Shown: positions 29,750 to 38,593 of the stretch, one piece after another
Position numbering within the stretch: the stretch's first letter is position 1
Layout of the letters: each line of letters starts with the position of its first letter
NCBI GenBank assembly: GCA_946482005.1
Contig: CAMLPV010000003.1
Location: forward strand, 121,828 to 185,827
Direction: 5' to 3'
Source of the DNA: an uncultured Gilliamella sp.
GTDB lineage: Bacteria; Pseudomonadota; Gammaproteobacteria; Enterobacterales; Orbaceae
Length of the DNA: 64,000 nucleotides
Position numbers and translations under genes: made by a program
The notes under the pieces: model-generated
What the model was told of the DNA's origin: nothing
Seen by the model: the letters and a program-made list of their open reading frames with translations, nothing else
Databases searched by the model: none

Positions 29750-30900
29750 CCACTTTTTTAATGATGTTTTTATTAATTGGTTGTACACATCAACGGACAT
29801 ATCGAGATGTTTATGCGGAAAGAAATTATCTTGAAAACATCAATTTGTTAGCTACTACAATAGAAGGAAAAAGTGAAGCAAACTTTAAGAAAACTGATGC
29901 CGCACAGCTGCGTCAGTTAGTGACTGATGTAATGAACAAATATGAAGATGAATTAGCCAGCACCAATAACACAGATTATAAAAAGCGCATTGAAATCTAT
30001 CAAAAACTGTTAGAGATGAACAAGCGTTTAAGTAATCGTTTTTACAGTGCGGAATTAGTGAACTTTTTCGATAAATATCCTGATGAAAATTTGCGACAGA
30101 ACATTGCTAAAGATTTCTATGACCAAGGGGTAAATTTCGAAACCCAAAACGACTATAAAGCTGCAGCTGAGGCATTTAGTCAAGCATCATCAATATATCA
30201 ACCACTAAGTAAATATAAAGACAGTGATAAACGCGCTTATGATAATGCTAAAAAACAGGCTACTTTAATGGCCGAAGAGGCTTATCAGCAAGCAAAAATG
30301 CTTTCGAAAAACGCAACCCTACGCCTAGAATATCGTCAAGTCGCCAAATATTATGAGCAAGCCGTAAATGCTTATCGTCATTATGGACATTATAAAGATG
30401 CGGCTTCTTTAGCTAACACTTATAAACGCAAAGGAATAATAAAAGTTTATGGCTATGGTTCTGAATACTTTTCTGACATAAAATTGGCTCTAAATAAAGA
30501 TTATATCACTTTTGTTACTTCTCCTATTGACGCTGATCTCAAAATTAAAATAACTTCTGATAAAGAATATAAAGTAACAAACACACAGATTGACATGCCA
30601 AACACCCGAAAAGTATTTGATAAATACATAGAACATATCGATGCTCAAGGGAATAGCATTCAAATCCCAACGTTAAAAGATGAAACTTACTATACGAAAT
30701 TGGATACTACTAACAATATTTTAAGCCTAAAGACTGTAGTAATGATGAAAGGACTTATTGACTTTTCTGACACTATGTATGCAATAACTTCAAGCTATTA
30801 TGAAAATGATGATGATTTACTACCAGTAGCAAAAAGAGAACAGATCACTAAATTAAGATCATTGCTAGAAAGTATTGCTCAAAAACTTTCTTCCCTTTAA
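29734..30900 (+). CDS. Tandem lipoprotein family, copy 2 (388 aa, short form)
   Basis: Paralogue of the gene at 28323, with lipobox LLIGC and the same repeat segments (AAEAFSQASSIYQPLSKYKDSDK, split over two helices). It lacks a segment of about 62 residues that is present in copies 1 and 3 between two similar AKDFYD-x-G elements, which fits deletion by recombination between those elements. Its C-terminal beta-rich part has the FDKYIEHIDAQGNSIQI motif. The start may be the ATG at 29734 or 29737; the AAGGA spacing slightly favours the second. The function is unknown. Confidence 0.83.
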   Translation: MMRIITTFLMMFLLIGCTHQRTYRDVYAERNYLENINLLATTIEGKSEANFKKTDAAQLRQLVTDVMNKYEDELASTNNTDYKKRIEIYQKLLEMNKRLSNRFYSAELVNFFDKYPDENLRQNIAKDFYDQGVNFETQNDYKAAAEAFSQASSIYQPLSKYKDSDKRAYDNAKKQATLMAEEAYQQAKMLSKNATLRLEYRQVAKYYEQAVNAYRHYGHYKDAASLANTYKRKGIIKVYGYGSEYFSDIKLALNKDYITFVTSPIDADLKIKITSDKEYKVTNTQIDMPNTRKVFDKYIEHIDAQGNSIQIPTLKDETYYTKLDTTNNILSLKTVVMMKGLIDFSDTMYAITSSYYENDDDLLPVAKREQITKLRSLLESIAQKLSSL

Positions 30901-30941
30901 TGGACAATTTTTAATAAGGAAAAACATGATGAGAATTATTA
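30895..30941 (+). repeat. 47-base direct repeat at a lipoprotein gene junction (second copy)
   Basis: Near-identical to 29703-29749, with one C/T difference just before the start codon. Confidence 0.9.
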
Positions 30942-32320
30942 TTGCCGGTTTATTAATGTTTTTATTAGTGAGTTGTACTTACGAACGCACATCTCAAGAT
31001 GCTTATGCTGAGGGAAACTATGTTGAAAGCATCAATCTATTAGCGGCAAAAATAGAGGAAAAAAGTGAAGAAAACTTTAAGCAAACTGATGCCGAAAAAC
31101 TCAGTAAGTTAGTAACTGATGTGATGAACAAATATGAGGATGAATTAACTAGCACCAATAAGACTGATTATAAAAAACGTATTGATGTTTATGAAAAGTT
31201 ATTCGAGATTAATCAACGCTTAAGTAACCGTTTTTACAGTGCTGAATTGGTATTCTTTTTTGATAAATATTCTGATGAAGACTTGAGGCAAATTATTGCT
31301 AAAGATTTCTATGACTATGGTAATTCAATCACTGGTACTGATTCTGACAGTTATCATACAAAAGCTGAGTTATATAAAAGTGGTTTGTCTTACTACAGTT
31401 ATAAAAATATTGCTACTTTATATAAAAATGCTAATACCAAATATATGCAGATTGCCGCTAAAGATTTCTATGATCAAGGTAGAAATTTCGAAAAACAGAA
31501 AGATTATAACGCTGCGTCTGAGGCATTTAGTCAAGCATCATCAGTATATCAACCACTAGGTAAATATAAAGACAGTGATAAACGCGCTTATGATAATGCT
31601 AAAAAACACGCTACTTTAATGGCCGAAGAGGCTTATCAAAAAGGTAAAAAACTGGCAAAAGGCGCTGACAGCCGCTCAACTTTTCGTTCAGTTGGCGAAT
31701 ATTATAGGCAAGCCGCAGACGTATATAGTCGTTTTGGACGTTATAAAGATGCAGCTTCTTTAGCTGAAAAGTATCATAATAAAGGTTTAATATCGGTTTA
31801 TTTTCATTCTGACGATCTCTGTTCTGATGTAGGCTCAGCTTTTTCTGCTGATTATCTCTACTTTGTCAGTTCTTTATCTAGGGCAGATGTCATGGTTAGT
31901 GTGACTTGTAATAGCCGTTATTACTCCCCTCAACAATCGTATAACACGGAAATAAAACGTGAAAAAGTATTTGATAAATATGTAGAACAGACCGATGATC
32001 AAGGGCATACAACTCAGGTCGAAACTTTTAAAGAAGTGTCTTACAGCGAGTCAACCAGAACTTATCGCAATAGCTTAACATTATCGACTGAAGTAAGCGT
32101 TAGAGGACTTATTAGTTCAAGTAGCTCATTTACTATAGAAAAATCTTCAGAAAAATATGAGGTTAATTATTGGGGTGGAGATGTACCTTCACATGTACAT
32201 GACTATAACGAAGGTGTTTTAGAATCTCCAGATGAATTAGAACAAAGAGCTAAAAGCGAACAAAGCAGTCAATTAAGATCAATAATTGAAAGTATTGTTA
32301 AAGATCTTTCATACCTATAA
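30926..32320 (+). CDS. Tandem lipoprotein family, copy 3 (464 aa)
   Basis: Full-length paralogue of copy 1, including the DYGNSITGTDSDSYHTKAEL segment missing from copy 2. Lipobox LLVSC. The frame is open from 30875 inside copy 2, but the ATG at 30926 follows AAGGAAAAA and starts the signal peptide, like its neighbours. The C-terminal part has FDKYVEQTDDQGHTTQV and a Ser-rich stretch near the end. A region of near-identity with copy 2 (YKDSDKRAYDNAKK-x-ATLMAEEAYQ) suggests recent gene conversion or duplication. No function can be assigned. Confidence 0.85.
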   Translation: MMRIIIAGLLMFLLVSCTYERTSQDAYAEGNYVESINLLAAKIEEKSEENFKQTDAEKLSKLVTDVMNKYEDELTSTNKTDYKKRIDVYEKLFEINQRLSNRFYSAELVFFFDKYSDEDLRQIIAKDFYDYGNSITGTDSDSYHTKAELYKSGLSYYSYKNIATLYKNANTKYMQIAAKDFYDQGRNFEKQKDYNAASEAFSQASSVYQPLGKYKDSDKRAYDNAKKHATLMAEEAYQKGKKLAKGADSRSTFRSVGEYYRQAADVYSRFGRYKDAASLAEKYHNKGLISVYFHSDDLCSDVGSAFSADYLYFVSSLSRADVMVSVTCNSRYYSPQQSYNTEIKREKVFDKYVEQTDDQGHTTQVETFKEVSYSESTRTYRNSLTLSTEVSVRGLISSSSSFTIEKSSEKYEVNYWGGDVPSHVHDYNEGVLESPDELEQRAKSEQSSQLRSIIESIVKDLSYL

Positions 32321-32331
32321 AGGACAACTTT

Positions 32332-33663
32332 ATGAAAATTAAAAAATTAATGAAAATTATTTTGGCCTCTTTATCAATATTTCTATTAGTTGCTTGTGCC
32401 CACCAACGCACATATCAAGATGCTTATGAAGAAGGAAACTTTCTGCAAAGCATCAATCTTTTAGCGGGAACAATAGAAGAAAAGAGTGAAGGAAATTTTA
32501 AGCAAACTGATGTAGAAAAACTGCGTCAGTTAGTGGCTGAAATGATGAATAAATATGAGACTGAATTAGCGAATACCATTAAATCTGATTATGAAAACCG
32601 CATTGAAATCTATCAAAAATTATTAGAGATGTCCCTGCGTTTGACTAATCATTATTATAGTCCGCAATTAGCCTTCTTTTTGGATAAATATTCAAGTGAA
32701 GGTTTAAAACAAAAATTAGCTAATATTTATATTGAACAAGCAAACGCTATCCCCGCTATATATCCTGGAGATTATGAGAAAAGAGCAATTTTATATAAAA
32801 AATCATTAGATTGGTATTATGATAAAGATATCGAAAAAGCTTATATTTACTCTGATACTAGATACCGGCAACTTGAGGCAGAAGTATTATACAAACTTGC
32901 CAAACAACAAATACAATTAGGAGATTATAGTACAGCGGTAACTTGTTTTAGAACGATTATCGATATTTATAAGCCTTTAGGTCATTACAAAGACACTAAA
33001 GAATTAACTAATTACTATGAAAAAAAAATGATCAAACGTTAAGCTTATAATTGATATTCACAAGGTGAAAATACAGCTAAAGATGCGATACGACATTATT
33101 AATATCGACAGGCAGCAACAAATATTTATGCAAAGTATGGTAATTATCGAGATTCGCAACAAAAAGCAATAAGCTATGCTGACCAAGGTAAAATAAGACT
33201 ATAGGTGACAGGTAATACAAATTCATTTTCTAATTTTGTTGAAGATTATTTCAAAAATGATGATGCTATTATGTTAGTTAACAACAGCAGAAATAGTGAC
33301 ATTACTATTAATCTTAGTGAAGATGAGCGATATTCGGATGATGGCGGTTCAGTAACAAATGACACTAAAAAGAATGGTGAAAAAGAATATAACTTAAGAA
33401 CTGAAACATTAGTAAATAATTATAGTTTAAACCTTAGCGTAAATATTTCTGGATTAAGTGGTTATTATGACAGATTTTCAGCTGAAAAAAGTTCGAGACA
33501 AGTTAAGTATACCTATACTGGTGATAAACCTAGTTACGAATTTGATAGTACAGACGGTAATTACTATTCTCGTAGTGAATTAAGACAACAAGCAGAAGAT
33601 GATATAAAATCAAGTCTTAGCAATTACCTTTCTAGGCTTTCTTCAGCAATTCATGAATTATAA
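32332..33663 (+). pseudogene. Tandem lipoprotein family, copy 4, broken by four in-frame stops
   Basis: The first part (32332-33042) has lipobox LLVAC and the N-terminal domain of the family. The last part (33205-33663) matches the C-terminal beta-rich domain. Both are in the same frame, and the bridge between them still reads as family sequence (for example YRQAATNIYAKYGNYRDSQQ). It is interrupted by stops at 33040-33042 (TAA), 33052-33054 (TGA), 33100-33102 (TAA) and 33202-33204 (TAG). The total of 444 codons matches the length of copies 1 and 3. No frameshift is needed. The simplest reading is a pseudogene; the N-terminal half could still yield a truncated lipoprotein of 236 residues. Confidence 0.85.
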
Positions 33664-33681
33664 ATAATAATCAATAAATAT

Positions 33682-33730
33682 AATCCCACTCAGTTATTCT
33701 CTAGGTGGGATTTTTATTTTTAAAGATGAC
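33682..33730. terminator. Rho-independent terminator, probably bidirectional
   Basis: A stem of 9 bp (33682-33690 with 33714-33722) with a long loop and a TTTATTTTT tail. It lies between the lipoprotein array and the convergent amidohydrolase gene. Confidence 0.75.
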
Positions 33731-33760
33731 TAAATCTCAGTTAAATTTTTAATCAAACAA

Positions 33761-34777
33761 TTATTCAATGCCTAATACCATTCGCCCATTTTTGGTGGCA
33801 ACATTTACCACATTATCTAAATCTGTATAACGACAGCCAGTGACTAATAATTTAAGTTCTTCCCACATATTACCGGTTGAAAAAGGTAACATATAATCAC
33901 TGACATTATCGGTCCCAATTGCTACAGGTATCCCGGCGGCAGCAAGTTCATCGACTGGCGTTAATGAATTGCGGGTTGGGCCATGTTCTTCACGGCGTGG
34001 GCTATCAATCCAAGCAAATGGGCAAGCAATTACCATCATTTTAGCTTCTTTCATTTTTTGGTAGAGTTTTTGACGATATTGCAAACTATGAGCAGTAATT
34101 GAAATACTATGAATGGCCACCACGCGACCATGCATATTATGCTCAATGGTTTTATCAGTTAATTGTTCGGTTTCGATCTCATCCGATGAATTAAATTGGT
34201 CAACATGCACATGCACCATCTTGCCTAATGATTTACCGGTCTGCATTAACACATCTAAATGTTTAAGTCCCATTCCTTCACCATGATCGCGCTCATCACG
34301 ACGAGGTAAACCACCGATAATATCGACTAAATCAGCGCCTTTATCAAACCAATAACGTGCTTCTTTATCAATTACCCCTTTGAGGGTTTGGTTGACTAAT
34401 TTAATGATAATGTCACTTTTATAGGTCTCACGCGCTCGCAACGCTCCTCGAATTGCGCGCTCTTCAGCAATCGGGTCGATATCGACAAACGACCCCATGG
34501 CAGTTACACCTTGTTCAATCATACGCTCAACCGCCATGCTAAAATGCCGGTAATAATCATCTTCGGTCATTGCCGCTTTGACTTTATCCAGCGTATCCCA
34601 TTTTTCAATCAGAGTTTGTTTTTGATAGACATCAAAACTATCGACAGTGATTGTAAAAGCACGATCAGCATGCATATGTGAATTAACCCAACCACCATTT
34701 TGCTTAATTTTATTCATCAAATATGCTTTTAAACTTTGGTCTCGACTGGTTGATAACATTGTTTTATTATCGGTCAT
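33761..34777 (-). CDS. Amidohydrolase, cytosine deaminase-like
   Basis: 338-residue cytoplasmic metal-dependent hydrolase. Metal ligands are visible as HMHAD at the N terminus, HVHVDQ in the middle, the IHSI histidine and the GTDNVSD aspartate near the C terminus, in the order used by the CodA/AtzC branch of amidohydrolases. RNSLTPVDELAAAGIPVAIG is typical of that branch. The substrate may be a deaminated or ring-amine compound (pyrimidine, triazine-like or a thiamine breakdown product), but nothing here decides. It stands alone, with a terminator-like hairpin 44 bases before its start. Confidence 0.8.
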   Translation of the reverse strand: MTDNKTMLSTSRDQSLKAYLMNKIKQNGGWVNSHMHADRAFTITVDSFDVYQKQTLIEKWDTLDKVKAAMTEDDYYRHFSMAVERMIEQGVTAMGSFVDIDPIAEERAIRGALRARETYKSDIIIKLVNQTLKGVIDKEARYWFDKGADLVDIIGGLPRRDERDHGEGMGLKHLDVLMQTGKSLGKMVHVHVDQFNSSDEIETEQLTDKTIEHNMHGRVVAIHSISITAHSLQYRQKLYQKMKEAKMMVIACPFAWIDSPRREEHGPTRNSLTPVDELAAAGIPVAIGTDNVSDYMLPFSTGNMWEELKLLVTGCRYTDLDNVVNVATKNGRMVLGIE

Positions 34778-34820
34778 AATGTGCCTCTACAATTCAGTTA
34801 CTATTAAGATTTAAATCGAC

Positions 34821-34846
34821 AAAAAAAATCCTCCAAAAAGGAGGAT
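34821..34846 (-). terminator. Terminator-like hairpin in the leader of the amidohydrolase gene
   Basis: Read on the minus strand: ATCCTCC, a 5-base loop, GGAGGAT, then eight T residues. No minus-strand gene lies upstream within reach, because the neighbour at 35195 is divergent. It would therefore end a leader transcript before the amidohydrolase start at 34777, as an attenuator or riboswitch expression platform would. A possible minus-strand promoter (TTGATC, 16 bases, TAGAAT) lies near 34940-34965. The rest of 34847-35194 holds no feature I recognise. Confidence 0.65.
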
Positions 34847-35194
34847 CAAAATGACTTACACGGGTTATTGTTTGCGATGACTAAATTATTATTTTTCATA
34901 GAATATTTATTGCTAGGTTCTAATAAGTTGTCGAGAATTCTAATGTTTTTATTGATAAGATCAAGTACTTTAATTTTAAAAATATCTAAATAAATGAAAT
35001 GGTTAAAGTATTATTTTTGAGATTATTTAACAGCAAAATAGTTTTTTGCGCTCAGCGATGGGCAATTATTAAATTTTACCACTCTAACTTATTATTTAAT
35101 AGTAAGTATCGTGGTCGAAAAAATGAGATTAGCATAAAAATGATTTATTAATTATAGTGTGAATCATAAATTAATTTGTTCTAAAGGAAAATAT

Positions 35195-35488
35195 ATGACA
35201 CCACTCAATATTATAGCCACAATTACGGTTAAACCAGAATTTCAAGAGGCATTTACCCCTATTTTTAAACGATTAGTTACTGGTAGTCGAGCTGAAGCAG
35301 GTTGCTTGCGTTATGAGCTTAATCAAAGTATTGAAAATCCAAATGTTTATATTGTAGTAGAAAGGTGGCAATCACAGCAGGCGATCGACTTACACAATAC
35401 CACTGCGCATTTTGTTGAATTCGCCAATTTTGCAAAGGATCATGTTGATGGATTATCGATTTCAGTCGTTAAACAGGTCGACATCTGA
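35195..35488 (+). CDS. Antibiotic biosynthesis monooxygenase-fold protein (YgiN-like)
   Basis: 97-residue ABM-superfamily protein (ferredoxin-like dimer). It begins PLNIIATITVKPEFQEAF and has the AGCLRYELNQS core and a VYIVVERWQSQQAIDLH stretch. Relatives include the quinol monooxygenase YgiN and LsrG; the reaction here is unknown. The frame is open from 35159, but CTAAAGGAAA precedes the ATG at 35195, which begins the conserved fold. It is a single gene between divergent and convergent neighbours. Confidence 0.85.
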   Translation: MTPLNIIATITVKPEFQEAFTPIFKRLVTGSRAEAGCLRYELNQSIENPNVYIVVERWQSQQAIDLHNTTAHFVEFANFAKDHVDGLSISVVKQVDI

Positions 35489-35498
35489 TAGGTAAAAT

Positions 35499-35522
35499 CA
35501 CCGACACTCAAAAGTGTCGGTG
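35499..35522. terminator. Terminator hairpin between convergent genes
   Basis: A perfect 10-bp stem (35499-35508 with 35513-35522) with a CAAA loop. It starts ten bases beyond the argS stop, and the ATTTTA tail on the minus strand suits argS. Confidence 0.75.
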
Positions 35523-35532
35523 GCTTATCATA

Positions 35533-37266
35533 TTACATCTTATCAACCGTTTTGATACCAAGCATATCCAAACCGGTCTTAAGCGTTTTCGCGGTTAAAG
35601 AGGCCAGTTTTAAACGGCTCAGTTTCAACTCTTCATTTTCAGCCGCTAAAATAGGGCAGTGCTCATAGAAACTGGAGAATAGAGTCGCTATATCATACAA
35701 ATAAGCACAAAGCACATGTGGAGTTCCCTCTGCGGCGACGTTGGAAATCGTTTCATCAAATTGAATTAATCGAATGGCTAAGGCACGCTCTTTGTCGGTA
35801 CTTAAATTGATATTACCTGTTAAGCTATTTTCACTGATATTAGATTTTCTAAATACCGAAAGTACACGAGTATAAGCATATTGCAAATAAGGCGCAGTAT
35901 TGCCTTCAAATGACAACATATTATCCCAATCAAATACATAATCGGTGGTACGATTTTTCGATAGATCAGCATATTTCACGGCACCAATTGCCACCGCATC
36001 AACCACTTGAGCCAGTTCCGCTGTAGAAAGCTCAGGATTCTTACTTTTAATTAAGGCTTCTGCACGTTCAGTTGCCTCATCAAGTAGATCATTTAATTTA
36101 ACGGTATCACCTGAACGAGTTTTAAACGGTTTGCCATCTTTACCAAGCATCATACCAAACATATGGTGTTCTAGTTTCAACGATTCTGGAACATATTTAG
36201 CTTTATGGACAATCGTCCAAACTTGTTCTAAATGTTGATGTTGACGAGAATCAGTATAATAAAGAATACGATCAGCGTGTAACGTTTCATAACGGTATTT
36301 AGCACAAGCGATATCGGTTGTTGCATATAGGTAGCCACCATCACGTTTTTGGATGATAACGCCCATCGGTTCGCCTTCTTTATTTTTATACTCATCTAAA
36401 AATACCACAATGGCGCCTTCACTCTCAACCGCTAACTTTTTCTGTTTTAAATCGGCAACAATACCCGGTAGCATACTGTTATAAATGCTTTCGCCCATGG
36501 TATCTTCAACTGTTAATGTTACATTTAATCGTTTATAAGTTGCGATGTTTTGTGTCATGGTAATATCAACAAGTTTACGCCACATATCACGACAATACTC
36601 ATCGCCACCTTGGAGTTTAACTACATAATTTCGCGCTTTTTCAGCAAAGACTTCATCTTCATCATAATGTTTTTTAGCAGCACGATAGAAAGATTCTAAA
36701 TCCGACAGTTGCATATCGTTGGCATGTTCATTTTGCATCTTTTCCAGATAAGCAATCAACATACCAAATTGAGTACCCCAATCACCAACATGGTTAGCTC
36801 GAATAACATTGTGACCTAAGAAAGATAATACCCGCACACTGGCATCACCAATAATGGTTGAGCGTAAATGACCAACGTGCATCTCTTTGGCAACGTTTGG
36901 TGCAGAGTAATCAACCACAATGGTTTGCGGTTTGGCTGGTAAGGTAATATTCAGTTTATCACTACTTAAAGCCAATTCGTTCTGATCGGCAATCCAACTA
37001 TCTTTTAAAAAGATATTAATAAAACCGGGACCTGCAATTTCCACTTTATCGGCAATATCATCAATATCAAGATGTTGCAAAACCTTCTCTGCCAATGCTC
37101 GTGGTGGCATAGCCAATTTTTTAGCAGTAGACATGATACCATTAGCTTGATAGTCACCAAATTGAACTTTAGCTGATTGCTTGATTAAAGCATCACAATT
37201 TTTATCGGCACCTGCCATAATCATTGCTTGGGAAACTCGTTGCGTTAGTAATTGTTGAATATTCAC
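35533..37266 (-). CDS. argS: Arginyl-tRNA synthetase
   Basis: Class I synthetase charging tRNA-Arg. The HIGH-type motif [22 protein letters not shown], and the C-terminal anticodon-binding [19 protein letters not shown] are present. The frame is open to 37350 with 28 extra hydrophobic residues. The GTG at 37266 has an AGG six bases upstream and starts [10 protein letters not shown], giving 577 residues, exactly the length of the E. coli enzyme. A GTG start is therefore the best choice. Confidence 0.96.
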   Translation of the reverse strand: MNIQQLLTQRVSQAMIMAGADKNCDALIKQSAKVQFGDYQANGIMSTAKKLAMPPRALAEKVLQHLDIDDIADKVEIAGPGFINIFLKDSWIADQNELALSSDKLNITLPAKPQTIVVDYSAPNVAKEMHVGHLRSTIIGDASVRVLSFLGHNVIRANHVGDWGTQFGMLIAYLEKMQNEHANDMQLSDLESFYRAAKKHYDEDEVFAEKARNYVVKLQGGDEYCRDMWRKLVDITMTQNIATYKRLNVTLTVEDTMGESIYNSMLPGIVADLKQKKLAVESEGAIVVFLDEYKNKEGEPMGVIIQKRDGGYLYATTDIACAKYRYETLHADRILYYTDSRQHQHLEQVWTIVHKAKYVPESLKLEHHMFGMMLGKDGKPFKTRSGDTVKLNDLLDEATERAEALIKSKNPELSTAELAQVVDAVAIGAVKYADLSKNRTTDYVFDWDNMLSFEGNTAPYLQYAYTRVLSVFRKSNISENSLTGNINLSTDKERALAIRLIQFDETISNVAAEGTPHVLCAYLYDIATLFSSFYEHCPILAAENEELKLSRLKLASLTAKTLKTGLDMLGIKTVDKM

Positions 37267-37387
37267 ACTATACCTAATCGATAAGAAATAAATGAGGCAT
37301 ATAATACCGACAAACGTAACAATTGTCACTGATTGGCTGATATCTAACATCTATTGCGCAATTATCTGGCTATCGACAAAACGCTTG

Positions 37388-37416
37388 TTTACAATTCTAC
37401 TTGCTCACACTAAACT
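37388..37416 (+). promoter_or_regulatory. Promoter of the TPP riboswitch-thiBPQ unit
   Basis: TTTACA (37388-37393), 17-base spacer, TAAACT (37411-37416). The predicted start falls just before the riboswitch P1 helix. Confidence 0.6.
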
Positions 37417-37426
37417 ATTTATTGTT

Positions 37427-37518
37427 CTCAACGGGGTGCCCTGGAGGGCTGAGAGTGTCAGAGTGACTGACATAACTCGTCGAACCTGAACTGGATAATG
37501 CCAGCGGAGGGATTTGAG
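37427..37518 (+). promoter_or_regulatory. Thiamine pyrophosphate riboswitch
   Basis: Contains the conserved THI-element parts in order: GGGGTGCC, GGCTGAGA, a variable hairpin, CCTGAACTGGATAATGCCAG and CGGAGGGA. The CTCAA (37427-37431) and TTGAG (37514-37518) ends form the P1 helix. It lies directly upstream of thiB. In Gram-negative bacteria such switches usually hide the ribosome-binding site; the TTTGGAGG of thiB lies 40 bases downstream. Confidence 0.97.
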
Positions 37519-37570
37519 TTAATATATCTGCTCAAACCTTTTGTCTTTTACTAATTACTTTGGAGGCAAA

Positions 37571-38569
37571 ATGTTTCGTAAAAACTTTTTACTATCTGTT
37601 ATTTTTTCCTTATCACTGTTTAGCCAATTAGCCAATGCTGAACTTCCTACCTTAACCGTATATAGCTATAACTCATTTATGTCACAATGGGGGCCGGGTG
37701 AGGTGATTAAAAAAGGGTTTGAAGCGCAGTGCAACTGCCAGCTTGATGTTGTCACTTTAGGTGATGGGGTTTCGGTATTAAATCGTATTCGCCTTGAAGG
37801 TGATAAAACTAATGCCGATGTTATTTTAGGACTCGATAATAACTTGTTAGAACAGGCAAAACAAGCCAATCTGCTTATTCCGCATCAAATCGCTAAACCG
37901 GATAATCTTAATACCAATTGGTGGGACGATAGCTTTATGCCTTATGATTTTGGCTATTTTGCTTTTATCTACAATATAGACAAAGTCAAAAATCCACCTC
38001 ACTCTTTACATGAACTGGTCGACAATAAAGCTGGTTGGAAGATCATCTATCAAGATCCAAGAACTAGTACGCCAGGACTCGGTTTACTTTTTTGGATGAA
38101 AAAAGTGTATGGTAACAATGCCGCAAATGCATGGCAACAAGTGGCTAAAAACACCGTAACTGTTACTAAAGGTTGGAGTGAAGCTTATGGCATGTTCTTA
38201 AAAGGTGAGGCCGATTTGGTACTCAGCTATAATACCTCTCCGGTGGCGCATATCATGAACGAAAATGATCGCCATTATCAAGCGGCTATTTTTGATGAAG
38301 GACATTATCGTCAAGTAGAGGTGGCAGGTATCATAAAATATAGTCAAGAGGTCGACTTAGCTCGACAATTTTTACGCTATTTACTCACGCCAGAAGTGCA
38401 ACGCCAATTTGCTGAAAAAAATGTGATGTATCCAATTATTAAAACCGATATACCTAATGCCTTTGCACAAATTAATTCGGTAAATAGATCGCTAGAATTT
38501 AAACCAGAAGAGATCGAAAAACATCAGAAAGCTTGGATTCGAGAGTGGCAATCGGCAATTAGTAAATAG
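37571..38569 (+). CDS. thiB: Thiamine-binding periplasmic protein
   Basis: Substrate-binding protein of the ThiBPQ ABC importer for thiamine, thiamine phosphate and thiamine pyrophosphate. It has a signal peptide (MFRKNFLLSVIFSLSLFSQL... ending NA), then LPTLTVYSYNSFMSQWGPG and VDVTLGDGVSV-like VVTLGDGVSVLNR. RTSTPGLGLLFWMKK is typical. The frame is open from 37541, but GGAGGC precedes the ATG at 37571, giving 332 residues. It is controlled by the TPP riboswitch just upstream. Confidence 0.96.
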   Translation: MFRKNFLLSVIFSLSLFSQLANAELPTLTVYSYNSFMSQWGPGEVIKKGFEAQCNCQLDVVTLGDGVSVLNRIRLEGDKTNADVILGLDNNLLEQAKQANLLIPHQIAKPDNLNTNWWDDSFMPYDFGYFAFIYNIDKVKNPPHSLHELVDNKAGWKIIYQDPRTSTPGLGLLFWMKKVYGNNAANAWQQVAKNTVTVTKGWSEAYGMFLKGEADLVLSYNTSPVAHIMNENDRHYQAAIFDEGHYRQVEVAGIIKYSQEVDLARQFLRYLLTPEVQRQFAEKNVMYPIIKTDIPNAFAQINSVNRSLEFKPEEIEKHQKAWIREWQSAISK

Positions 38570-38593
38570 TTTTGCTTTAGAACTGTACTACCA

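Noticed and set aside
28323..33663. Lipoprotein array as a defence island or toxin-immunity set
   Set aside because: No nuclease, toxin, helicase or immunity motifs; all copies are lipoprotein-signal proteins of one family.
37267..37350. 28-residue N-terminal extension of argS
   Set aside because: Hydrophobic extension unlike any arginyl-tRNA synthetase; the GTG at 37266 gives the exact family length.
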